From Acephala macrosclerotiorum (lineage: Eukaryota; Ascomycota; Leotiomycetes; Helotiales; Mollisiaceae), in the NCBI GenBank assembly GCA_014904845.1, contig MU119207.1, positions 372,001 to 436,000 of the forward strand: a DNA stretch of 64,000 bases, written 5' to 3'. The stretch's first letter is position 1; each line of letters opens with the position of its first letter. The position numbers and the translations under genes are program-made. Of this stretch, positions 47,487-57,824 are shown in pieces. The notes under the pieces are model-generated. The model saw only the letters and a program-made list of their open reading frames with translations. It had not been told where the DNA came from and did not search any database.

Positions 47487-48515
47487 TTAAATGTAATACT
47501 CTGGTGCATGCTTGTATGAAAAGAATGTTTCCTTATCATGACCAAAGACCAGTTTCGCGCTCGTCCTTTTTGCCAACATATGCACCATTTGATTTGAATG
47601 AATCCAGTCATCGTGGTCACGTGCTTGCCAACCTGCTTTCGTGAGCGATTGCGTCCACGCTCGGGTCGCAACGTACCTTGAGGATGGTCTTGCTCAAAGT
47701 TCTCTTTCACATGATATTGATCGGAGGTGAAGATCCAAGTACCGCTCCCTAGCAGATTGACCTGCATAATACACAATCCTGGAGTATGTCCTGGGGCATG
47801 GCGCATGGTGAGACCAGGAAATATTTCCAAGAAGTCAGAGTGGAAAGTCTTCCACTTGAGATCGAATCGGAGATAGTGGGGCATGTATACCACAGCGTCA
47901 CTTCCAGTTGCGACAGAATAGAAAGCATGTTTGAGCTCCTTCTCATGGACATAGATGGGAACATCGGTGCCTGTGAAATGCTCCAGTCCACCAGCATGAT
48001 CAAGATGCAGGTGTCCCAAGATGACTACTCTCACGTCTTTGATCGAGTGCCCAGTCTTTGCGATTGCTGCTGGTAGCTCCTTGTCGGCAGTGTAATCGAC
48101 CTGTTTGAAGAGGTCGTTGAAAGGCGGACCCAAAACCTCTGGCCAGTTGCCTCCAGATCCTGTTTCAAATAGGATGAGACCTTCCGTAGGATGTTCGATC
48201 AATGCTGAGATCTGCACAAGATGACGTCGCTTATGAATTGGCGGGTTGGGCTCGCTGTATGATCCAACGTTCGCCTGCCAGCATCAGCAATGAGCCTTTT
48301 CGGCTATAGAAATTCTTACCCCGGTGAAGACAAACGCTTCATCGAGTTCCATGTCGCCTACGTGGAGTAGCTAAATCATGTGAGCTAAAATCTTGTTCCT
48401 TATGCAAAGCACCTACCCATAGCTTGGTTCCCTTGCCTGAAGTTAGCGTTCTGTATGTACGAGATCATGGAAAATATACCTCAGGAGCTCGTATCAATGT
48501 GTCTAGCGATGCCAT
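47487..48515 (-). CDS. Metallo-beta-lactamase-fold hydrolase, lactonase-like (281 aa)
   Basis: Five exons: 48515-48480, 48431-48417 (15 nt), 48370-48320, 48274-47677 and 47632-47487. The product starts MASLDTLIRAPEGTKLWLLHVG and contains the metal-binding HLHLDHAGG (HxHxDH), a third His in RHAPGHTPG, Asp in FTSDQYH and a distal His in LVFGHDKETF; all five ligand positions are present. The ISALIEHPTEGLILFETGSG lead-in is typical of the N-acyl-homoserine-lactonase-like branch of the MBL superfamily, which opens lactone rings. In fungi such proteins may detoxify bacterial or fungal lactones, but the substrate is unknown. No signal peptide, so probably cytosolic. The C-terminus FSYKHAPEYYI is reached only by splicing at 47676/47633, which avoids an alternative basic tail. 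Confidence 0.85.
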
Positions 48516-49179
48516 TGGTGCTAACAGGTTTTAGTTTGCCGATAGCTTTCTGAGGCCGATTAGAGTCCATCTTATAATGATCCAGAGACCCCTGGACAGA
48601 TTGAAAGGTCAAGGAAACGATGAATGTCGACCTGCGTTGCTAGCTGCAGCTCGGTGTAAGCGGTGCTATCGCGAGAAGGAGCGCATATTTCAGATAGGAA
48701 TGCGACAGCAGAGACTCCGAAAAGCAGCTTGGCATATGCAGCTTAGAAGCACTGCTATTGGTTGATCAGGATACGACTCAAGTCACTATGGGGCTGACTC
48801 CGCGACTCCTTTTGAAAAACTTCATCTTCATGTACGCGAGCGCATATTTCGATGTCTCTTTTCAAGTATACCGCGAACAAGATTCAGGGCCCTCAAATTC
48901 AATTCGTCGTTGTGTTGAGCTATCCCGAGAGCATCGCATGAATCTTCCTGGAACAGGAACGCTCGCTTCTCGTCAATGATGCTAAATCTTTGTGCTGTGG
49001 ACTGACGTTCTCCGAAGTTCCTTACGATCATGAATGGGTTGTGCTATTCTCCTTGATGCTCGATTGAGTCTACGGGGGCTATAAATTGTCGATTCTTGCA
49101 CTCAAATGTATGTTTCCCTTTGCAATTCGACGGACCACCTCCTGATTAGCGTCTTGAAGTCTAGCTAGATCGAGCAACA
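48516..49179. other. Gene-free interval
   Basis: Divergent spacer between the MBL hydrolase and the alcohol dehydrogenase relic; nothing supported. Confidence 0.4.
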
Positions 49180-50119
49180 TGGCAACCGCGCCCAGCTTCA
49201 AAAACATTCATGACTCTCACAATGGAGCTCTGGTGGAGCGAGTCTTTGAAGGTTGCGACCTGAAAGCAGTGAGCTCTTGATTCGCATTACATACTCAGGG
49301 GCCTGTGGGACGGACATCCACAACACCGGTAGCGACATGGTCCCCGGCCACGAAGGTGTCGGTGTAGTGGAAGGTTTCGGAGATGGTGTAAAGGGAAATT
49401 GGAAGATGTACGTTCCCCGGAGGTCCGACGAACATATGCTGACGTCTGACAGAGGGCGCGTCGGATTCAGCTGCGTTCACGATAGCTGCAGCGTCTGCGA
49501 ATTCTGTACCAAAGGACTACAAACGCACTGCCCAAATGCTCAAATATCCTACTCCGTCAGCGACTTCGACCAAGGTCCCCTCTCGACGCACGTCATCTAG
49601 CCTAAGACTCTCATACATTGTCTCCCAACTGGTCTTACAGATGCCGAAGCAGCACCTCTCTTCTGTGCTGGGCAGACAGTCTTCAGCCCACTGGAGCGCT
49701 ACGTTAAGCCTAGCGAGCGAATAGGAGTCGTGGGAATTGGTGGCCTGGGACATCTTGACATCCAATACGCGAGCAAGTAGGGCTGCGACGTCGTGGCTTT
49801 CTCTAGAACAGATAAGAAGGAGGAAGCTCTCGCACTGGGTGCTACGGAGTTTTTTGCCACGAAAGGTCTTGAAAATTTTAGTCTCAAGGAGAAGTTGGAT
49901 CACCTATTCATTACCATGAGTCGGCATCTAAAATGGGGACCGTAAGCACTCAACCATAAACTTGTCTTCGAGGCTGACCTTCTTGGCAGATATTTTGCAG
50001 CGAAGCACGGCATCAAGCCTATATTGGAAGAGTTTCCAATGTCAATTGAGGGAGCATCTGCTACGTTGAAAAAATTTAAAGAGGGGCAGGTGCGATACAG
50101 AGCTGTGTTGAAAGTCTAA
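49180..50119 (+). pseudogene. Zinc-dependent alcohol dehydrogenase (MDR, CAD/ADH7-like), dead copy
   Basis: Starts MATAPSFKNIHDS, loses frame near 49245 (a GGTTG where GGTTTG would keep frame), then continues ELLIRITYSGACGTDIHNTG and MVPGHEGVGVVE, keeping the catalytic-zinc Cys and the GHE motif. A 46-nt intron (GTACGT...CTGACAG, about 49408-49453) precedes GRVGFSCVHDSCSVCEFC, the structural-zinc Cys cluster. In-frame TAG codons stand at 49598-49600, where Trp is usual, and 49778-49780, just after the Rossmann segment GVVGIGGLGHLDIQYASK. The dinucleotide fold then runs to LDHLFITMS. About 60 codons that normally follow are missing before KHGIKPILEEFPMSIEGA and the C-terminal VRYRAVLKV-stop. 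Both TAGs could come from TGG by G-to-A change. Broken beyond translation. Confidence 0.8.
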
Positions 50120-50676
50120 GGGAGATTAGATTAGGATGCTTGTTCCATGATGCTCGGTTACGCTTCGCATCAATCACTTGCAATGCCGTTGCTCCATTAG
50201 TTCCCTCATACTTTCGTGTATTTCGCTAGTGTTCTTCTCCATGCGAATTTCGTTAGGTCGTGAATATCACTCTAAGGCTCTGGTTGAATAGGTTTGTTCA
50301 ACATAATTGCAGCAGTATGCAAGATGCACGAGGACTAATTCGGGTGACGGGTAATACCTCGCTTCTGAACAATACGTGCAATGTGGTATCTATCCCAGCT
50401 CCTTAGACGGCCTTAAGCTCCCGATTCGCTATAATTGTCAGAAAGAGTCTTGGAGGCTGATCTATGCTTTGGCAAACAATATTTCTCGAGTAAAGTGCAA
50501 CGGTCCTACAGAAAGGTACTGCTGACTGCGTTTGTCAGATATTACAGTATGCAGCAACTGGAAGTTAAAAACTATGAAGCCCTACAAGACAGCTGACATG
50601 TCCATAGAAACGAAATCCTTAGTGCTGCGCTTCAGCCTTCTCCGTCATATCCTGATTCTCCTAGGTCGCATCGAAG
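50120..50676. other. Gene-free interval
   Basis: Spacer between two dead oxidoreductase genes; no feature supported. Confidence 0.4.
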
Positions 50677-52719
50677 ATGAGAACACCTAGCAGCCACTAC
50701 TCCCCCTGATCATCTTCGCGACAACGGTGGTTACTGACGCCAGTACATATGACTACATCATGGTTGGGTCTGGTCCTGGTGGTGGAACTCTGGGAGCGAA
50801 TCTTCCCAAGGCCGGACAATCAGTTCTCCTACTGGAAGTAGGTGATGATCAGGGAGAGAGCTTGAACGAGAAAATAGCAGGATAGTTCTTGGCGGTTAGG
50901 GAACCACTTATGAGATGGGACTTTTTCATCAAGTATCATTCAAACGACACTATCAATGATTTGTACGAGCATTTGACATGGAGGACAAAGGAGGGACTGT
51001 TCTAAGTGGGAATGGATCCATCTCCGGGAGCGACGAAACTTGGAGTCTAATGAGTGACCACTTCCGAACTGAACTTGATGCCCCGAGCTTGGTACTGACT
51101 CTTACATTTATCCTTGAGCAGGGACACTAGGCAGATGCTCTACTCATAATGCGTTAGCTGCAGCTCTTCATAGTGATAGCGATTGGCAGAATATTGCAGA
51201 TCTAACAGGCGATGAGTCCTGGACATAAGTCAATCAACCCTGTGCACAGGCGGAAAAGGCTGACAATTGAAAGTCCGAGGAACATGCGCCAGTATTTTGT
51301 AAGGCTGGAGAATGACCATGTTGTGCCAAAAGGAACACGTGGATATGGCTTCGACGGCTTCCTCAATATCACAGCGAATGCAGCGGAATTCCTGAAAAAT
51401 CAAACGCAAGCGACAAAGGTCTTGCAGGCTACTACCAAGATTATAAGTCAAGAACCGAGCAAGATCTTTGAGCCGGTGACGAATGGCACTGATTTCAACA
51501 ACGACGATCCAAATCGTGACCAAGGCGTAGGGCTATTTGGGTTCCCAGCCCACAGAGACCCATTGGGTAGAAGAGTCAGCGCGCGCACCGCAGTTTTTGA
51601 GGTATGGAATGCTTCAAACCCTGACAGCACCAAGAAATACCCGCTCACAGTGAGTCTAAACTCACTGGCGACGAAAGTTCTTTTCGATCGGTCCGGGAAG
51701 CTGCCCAGAGCCATAGGCGTCGAGTATCTCCTTGGGCAGAGCATGTACAGTGCCGATCCTCGTTACAACTGCAGCAGCTCCGGAGCCAAAAAGCAAGTCT
51801 TTGCTCGAATGGAGATTATTGTTCTTGGAGGGATCTTCAATACCCCACAGCTACTTATACTGTCTGGTATCGGCCCAAAAGTCGACCTGCAAAATCTAAG
51901 CATTGAAGTCATTATTGACCTCCCAGGGGTAGGAACTAACCTTCAAGATAACCTCGAAATGGGAGTCGTGGCCTTTTCTGCAAACAAAACCTTCACCTTT
52001 GATGGTCCTATATGCACTTTCGGTGCACCAGGTGATCCCTGTCTGGCAGAGTGGTACGAGGGAAAGGGGCAGTATACCAAAGGTCTTCTAGCGGCGTTGC
52101 GAAGGCAACCGCCCTCAACGAACGCGATCTCTTCATCTTCCTTCTTCAAGTGGAGACTTCCATGGTTATTGGCCGTCGGAAGCAGTCAACAATGCGACAA
52201 AGAGGGTTCCCGGTGCTTTCGACTTTTCGATGGCGAAAATGCATTCGAACAACCGCTTTGGAACTTTGAAACTCAGATCTAATAATCCACGCGATACCCC
52301 ATTGATGATTGATCAATTTCCGGTTCTTCGAAGATACAGGAGGAGATACGGACTTGGCAACATTCTAGGAAGGCATTGGCTTAGGAAGGAGCATCTTTGA
52401 TTCTCTGACAGCGGCGAAAAACTCACTTGCGCCGTTCATGGAACTCTCTCCGTGTAAAGGGAATAGAGGATGTGATATCAAGGAGTATGTTTAGGCACAA
52501 GCATGGAGTCATCTTGCTATCAGCTCGTGCTCAATTGGGAGTGATAGTGATCCTCTAGCGGTCCTAGATTCCAAGTTTCGTGTAAGGGGGACAGAAGGGC
52601 TCAGAGTTGTAGATGCAAGTGCATTTCCTCGAACACCGGGAGTGTTTCCTGTATTGCCGACTTTCATGCTTAGCATGAAAGCGAGTGAGGTTATTTTGCA
52701 GGCCGCGGAGAGTTGGTAG
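50677..52719 (+). pseudogene. GMC oxidoreductase (FAD flavoprotein), dead copy
   Basis: Remnant of a secreted glucose-methanol-choline oxidoreductase, probably aryl-alcohol oxidase or choline-dehydrogenase-like. A hydrophobic lead (LLPLIIFATTVVTDA) and the FAD-binding DYIMVGSGPGGGTLGANL are followed by WDFFIKYHSNDTINDLYEHL. TAG codons lie at 50883-50885 and several more before 51060. After an intron-like gap come CSTHNALAAALHSDSDWQN and a 350-codon open stretch (51212 to about 52100) with NMRQYFVRLENDH, DFNNDDPNRDQGVGLFGFPAH and GVGTNLQDNLE. Frame breaks at about 52100 and 52320 lead to FDFSMAKMHSNNRFGTLKLR and then RSIFDSLTAAKNS with two TAG codons. The C-terminus keeps SHLAISSCSIGSDSDP, where an HHA-type catalytic His pair is expected, and VVDASAFPRTPGVFPVLPTF. 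Not translatable as one protein. Confidence 0.8.
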
Positions 52720-53559
52720 AATGCTAACAATAGTGGGAGAGTGGTTTGAATGTGAGAGCTTTGAACGTTGAGATTGTCCCAACCATTGGCATTCGTGGTA
52801 AAAACTATCACGGTTATTAGACTTGCCAGTCTCGATTAGTGATCAAGGGGGTCAGTTTTATGTAGTGTGATTGGTTTATGCTGAGGTCTTAAGTCCGAAA
52901 TTGAGCTTTCATACATCAGTTGATTGATGGGCCTTCACACCCTGTAAATTGATTAATAATCTTTCACTTTCGTTGGATTTTAGATCATCGGTCAGCATTT
53001 CCACGCTGTTGTAATTAGATTCGATTTATGTTCACTCATAAATCTTTCTCTTGTTGTTGAACGCCTTCTAAAACCTGTTCTGGCTTAAATAGGGGTTCCC
53101 CTGAATCGCTACAGTAACAAGGGGTAAGCGAGCCGCTCCGTAATCCCTGAATAGCACCTAGCGTGAGGCAGAGAAAACTGGTCCACAAGCTACCGTATCA
53201 TCTGCAAGAACGTCTCAATCTTGGATGCCCACAATATCATCATGCAGTCATGGACTGGTTCTGAAATTCCAAAATCTAATTCGAGGAGACGGCCAATGAC
53301 TACCCACGAACACTAGAACAATCCAAGAGAAATCCGACCTGCTGCAGCATTGCGTCCAACGGAAAGCGACAAAGCAATCCGTGATTGAGTGAAGTGGGGC
53401 TTGCCGAGAGGGCGGAGAGTCGATCTTGCTCTCCCCCCGGACTTTCAATCAACACCGACCAATAACAACACAAGCAAAGGGCTGGCAAAGACGAACTCCC
53501 ACCTGTACGATGGTACTTGGCCTACGGACCTCTAGCTCTCTCTCGAGAGAGTCTACAGA
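52720..53559. other. Gene-free interval with a 14-bp palindrome
   Basis: No supported gene. A perfect palindrome CTCTCTCGAGAGAG lies at 53538-53551, just before the AT-rich block. Confidence 0.4.
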
Positions 53560-54360
53560 GCCAACAAAAACAATCGCAATATGTACAAAAAAGTTTTCTT
53601 TTATCGATAGCTTTTCACGATCTCGAATAAACTACTGTAGCTTTTTTTACGATAATCAATTTACAACTCAACTTACGATATACTCTTTTTGCGATATTCT
53701 TTTTTTTTAATCGAATTTCTATTATTTATACCTACGAAAATATATACTCGAGCTAGTAAATACTATAAAAAGAGAAAAGCGAGGACACGGTTTTAAAGAG
53801 ACGAAAAAAAATATTGTAATATACTATTGTATTTGCGATTATAAAAGAAGAAAAGATTGCGACGAAAAAAGAAGATTAAAGAGAAAAAAAAAAGCTCAAT
53901 AAATATACTCTAGATTTATAAAGAGATCGATATTACGCTTTTATAATCGCGACTACTGAAAAAAAGATTTATAATATTATTACTAGAAATTTATTTATAG
54001 AGTTTTTTAAGTTGGTTTACGCTTTTCGAGACTTTTAAAATTCTAGTAATATAAAGTTTAAATACTACTCTAAATAATATTAAATATTTTGTGTATTATT
54101 TCGATCGAAAAAGAAAAAAAAACACAATTAAATAGCTTTTTAACTAAATACTCGAGTGTAAAATACTTTTTTAAATTATATAAAAAAACTAAAATACCGC
54201 GGGATTAAAAACTTAAAACTATTTGTAAAGAGAAATCTTTTCTCTCTCGTAGTTTTAGCCCTTTTTGCAAATAGGACTTTGTATATAATTCCTGAGCTTA
54301 GTACGACCCCGTACTTTATAGAAGACCCCAAGAGGCAGTCTATATAACTGTTTATCCGCC
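53560..54360. repeat. AT-rich (RIP-type) block 2
   Basis: About 800 bp of strongly A/T-biased sequence with short runs and no open frame, bounded by normal sequence. It resembles a RIP-mutated transposon remnant. A 14-nt direct repeat, AACAACACAAGCAA, occurs on both sides (about 53464-53477 and 54393-54406), and a second shared string, CTCCCACCTGT, follows each copy, so the block may have inserted into, or arisen between, duplicated sequence. No TIRs or LTRs are evident. Confidence 0.55.
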
Positions 54361-54398
54361 TGTCGTAAATCAATGCTACTACTACTACTACTACAACA

Positions 54399-55080
54399 AC
54401 ACAAGCAACCTGCATGAAGATGATGCAGCGGCAGAACTGGATCACTTCCTAACTACGGAGTCTAAGGTCTCTATTGTCCCTCCTGGAGACGCAAGCGACA
54501 GTCAGCTCCCACCTGTGCAGCTTCAGCATGCATGGAACTCCGCGGCCATACTTGGGGCAGGTCGTGTGGACTCGTTTGCTCGATTCCCAATCGGGATGAG
54601 CCCTCAAGAGCGATGGCTTTTAGACGAGAGTATGAACCTCACATTGATAAGTTGCTGTTAAGAAGTAGCAACTGATAGTTATTCTCACAGCGAACATTAG
54701 GCGAGATCCGAGGATGAAGACCTACAGAGAAAACTGGCTGTCTACAGTGATTCAAGACTCTGCCAGCTTCCATCAATTCCTCGCCAACATCGCAGTACTG
54801 GTCTTCAGGGAACAAAAGAGGAACACGGAAAAAAGTTTCGCTACTGCTCATCATTCGATTGCTTTGATGACTGTGAACAACATGCTTGCAGATCCTGTTA
54901 AGAGGACCAGCGACGCTGTGATTACGAGTATTGTCACTTTCGCATGCTATAGTGTAGGCGACCTTCCAGGTATTCAAGATAATACTAACCACTTTAGACA
55001 TCTATAAAGGACTGCAACAGCTATGAAGCCCACATGAGCGGGCTAGAAATCCACGAGGTTGGAAAAGCTTCGATATAATT
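54399..55080 (+). pseudogene. Fragment of a fungal transcription factor (C-terminal regulatory domain)
   Basis: A coding trace enters directly from the AT-rich block: SNLHEDDAAAELDHFLTTES, then FPIGMSPQERWLLDES, a GTATGA...CTCACAG intron (about 54631-54690), then NIRRDPRMKTYRENWLSTVI, ASFHQFLANIAVLVFREQK and ALMTVNNMLADPVKRTSDAV. A second intron is plausible (GTATTC, branch ACTAACC, CTTTAG, about 54970-54999), followed by NSYEAHMSGLEIHE and stops. The order (basic linker, LADP motif, SDA, H-x-x-GL) is that of the Fungal_trans_2-type domain downstream of Zn2Cys6 DNA-binding domains in Ascomycota. No Zn2Cys6 cluster is found in front; that end is replaced by the AT-rich block. It is therefore a 5'-truncated relic, probably without function. 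Confidence 0.5.
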
Positions 55081-55547
55081 CCGACATTGAGGCGTATGGT
55101 CTACGGGTAGTGACGCTTTCGCCGTCAAGAAGTCGACCACAAATATCCAAAATTAACACATCATAGCGTCGATATGTGTGGTGCTTGTAGGCGGGATACA
55201 CGACCCCGCTTTCCTCTTCCCACACACCTCATCCATGCCACTCAATACGCCGCATTACTTCTCTTCCGATACACCATCAACCTACGAGTATCTTACAATT
55301 CCTCGCCATCAGAGATCCAAATCTTCAACAAGAAATTAAGAACACTCCGAATGCCCTCTCCTACATTAAATAGAAAGTTCTATAGGAATGCACGGCACTG
55401 TCAAAATGATCACTTTTAGGAGGGGCAAAAGAGTGCAGAAAGTCCTTGATTCTAGCAGAGATTTAAAGGACACCTTTAATCACAACTCCTAAAACACCAA
55501 GTGTTTCATACCGATTCAAGTGATTTAGGGTATCCCAGACCACCATT
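55081..55547. other. Gene-free interval
   Basis: Nothing supported between the transcription-factor fragment and the 3' end of the Cys-rich protein gene. Confidence 0.4.
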
Positions 55548-56629
55548 TTAACAAGCACAAGGCCCAAATCCATAAAAACATCCAGGTTCTGGATTTGAGA
55601 TTCCAAAAATACCATATGGACAATAATCAGTGGGTGTCGATCCGCCACTTTCCTCGGTCACCAAGTAACAGACATTATTGAAAAACCCGTAAACAAAGCA
55701 AGAAGACCCTTCAGCGTAGCAGGATGCGCAGCATGCTTGTTCAGATAAAGAATAAGCTTCCAGTGCCAAACCCACACCTGCCTGGACGCTTCCACCAATG
55801 TATTGATAACCATAATTCTGGGCTGGATCGCAGACTAGTTCAGTTGTTAATGTCTGTCTCTTATGAAGAAACTAATTTTGTAAGGACGGAAATGAATTTA
55901 CCAGGAATGATTGATGGCTGTGCATACACTGTCGTTGTCGTAGTTGCCTTCGAAAATTTAGTAATTATCTTTTCTGGAGTGAAATGATAGCATGATTGAA
56001 AGGAAATTACTTACCGGTGTTGGGGCATAGGTAGTTGATACAGTAATGCCAGCACATGAGCAAGCACTGGAGTAGCGGAGAGCCCCAGAACACGCGGAAG
56101 CGTAGATGGGAACAGAATTCGGCACAACCGTTACCTGCCGAGCTTTCACACCGGCAGCAGTAGTTGTTGCAGCAGCTGCAATTGATGTTGGAGGAAGCAG
56201 AAAAGAGTCTAAAGCCCCATCCCGGGGCTTTAAACTGTCTTTCTTAGCGAGGGGTGCTGCGGTTCTTTTGGCGTTAGACCCGACAATTGAATAGGAGGTA
56301 CCGGTCAGTGTGACTGTCGAGGTTCTGTGATACCATTATCAGTCAAGACTTTCAAAGAAACGCAGCAAGGTAATATGTACGGAGTTGCCGGCGTGATCGT
56401 TTCCATCATGAAGCTAGAGCAATCTGCAGTGTGAGATGCTTGAACATCAAGGGCATATCGAGTTCCTGTGACAGCACGGGCACAGTTGTCCTAAGCCACA
56501 TTCTTAGCAGGCTCTCTTGAGTACATCTTCAAAGATCCTGGAGTATCTTACTGCGTTGCATCCGCCTCTTTGAAAAACTGAAGCAAGAGCTTCAGTTACT
56601 AGGAGGAAGAGCACAAACTTAGTTCCCAT
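55548..56629 (-). CDS. Secreted Cys-rich protein with PAN/apple-like C-terminus (276 aa)
   Basis: Five exons keep one frame: 56629-56552, 56490-56381, 56324-56015, 55947-55902 and 55834-55548. The signal peptide MGTKFVLFLLVTEALAS is followed by GGCNADNCARAVTGTRY and HTADCSSFM, an N-terminal four-Cys pattern common in fungal secreted proteins. A Ser/Thr/Ala-rich middle has possible Kex2-type sites (NAKRTAAPLAKK). A short central Cys cluster follows (SACSGALRYSSACSCAG). The C-terminal domain has 11 Cys in about 95 residues, including QACCASCYAEGSSCFVYGF and NVCYLV, spaced like PAN/apple modules that bind carbohydrate or protein. No GPI signal or membrane helix. Role unknown; a wall-associated or effector-like protein is possible. 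It is intact, unlike its neighbours on both sides. Confidence 0.75.
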
Positions 56630-57824
56630 GATGATCGTTGAATATTTCGGTAAAGTAAAGAAAAGTAGTCTCAAGTTTGTGTTGTTGATCGAATGCCTTT
56701 ACACAGCGAGCTGTGGGCTCTTATAGTATTTCCCCCGTGACACACAGTGTCATTTCGGTTCAAGCGGATACTCAGAATGTCCCTGCTGGGGCATAGAACC
56801 ACTCCGCTGGCTTCGGATCCTGACCGAAACCTCATGGCTGATATATGCAAGCCTCTGAGCTTCTCGTATTCGATTTTGGGGGAAGCTGAAAGTACATTGC
56901 CTGCAGGAGGCCAGCCAACAACCTCCGATACCTATCTTTGGAACTGTATTTTCCTTGGCAATTTTCTCTAAGGCATGAATACCTTTTTTTCAACTGCCAT
57001 TCAAGGACAGTAACAAAGCCAAATGGAAAGAATTGGGGGCGGTGAACACATGGGCGTTCTAAGCCAAGTTCTCGGTACCTGAGCTGTTTTAGCTGCGGGG
57101 TATCCTGACCGATGACATCCACCATTTACATAAGAAACGGTAGATCAACTGCAGTATTGAATTATACAACACATGAGACATGCTTCAAGCTTAAATCAAT
57201 AGTGCACTGAGGCTGAGTGAAGTAGCGAATAAATATGCTACACCCTCTAGCCTCGGCTTTACGCCACTGCCTTGGCTGAAACAGTCTTAGGGTTCGTCGC
57301 ATTAGCAAGGTACCACAATTTATTTCTAACGAAAATGCCATAACTCTCTCTCATATGTAAGTCTAACTTACTCCAAATGAGGATCAGGGAGCCACACAAG
57401 ACCTTAGCTCTGGAAAAATAATAATGGGATTACCCGAACATAGCTTTCACGCGCAACCTTATGTAGTAGAAGATCACGGGAGAGTAAAGACATGTGGCGT
57501 TTGATAGCGTAGGGCTGGGCTTATCAGATACACGAAAAAAGCATGAAAGAGGCCGCTCTGTCTTATATACTGTCCCGTGTCCTAAGCCAGAAAAGACCCA
57601 CAGTCATGGCTTGCCTGCCGAGAAGGGCATAACAAACCACGATGGCATCTCGAGGTCAAACGGGGAGTGAAGATCATTTCATAATTCATACTAGATGAGG
57701 ACGTGATATGTAAGAATAACTAATACAGGAAGTGAAATTAGGACTTTGACGGCAACGCAGAAAAGGCTATGTTGGAAGTTATTGTATCCTCAGCATAAAT
57801 CTTTATGGTGCCGCAATACATCCA
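56630..57824. other. Gene-free interval
   Basis: About 1.2 kb with no coding sequence or clear repeat; includes the promoter of the Cys-rich protein gene. Confidence 0.4.

Noticed and set aside
53560..54360. Mitochondrial DNA insertion as the source of the AT-rich block
   Set aside because: No mitochondrial gene, tRNA or intron motif could be recognised; RIP-type decay explains the composition better.
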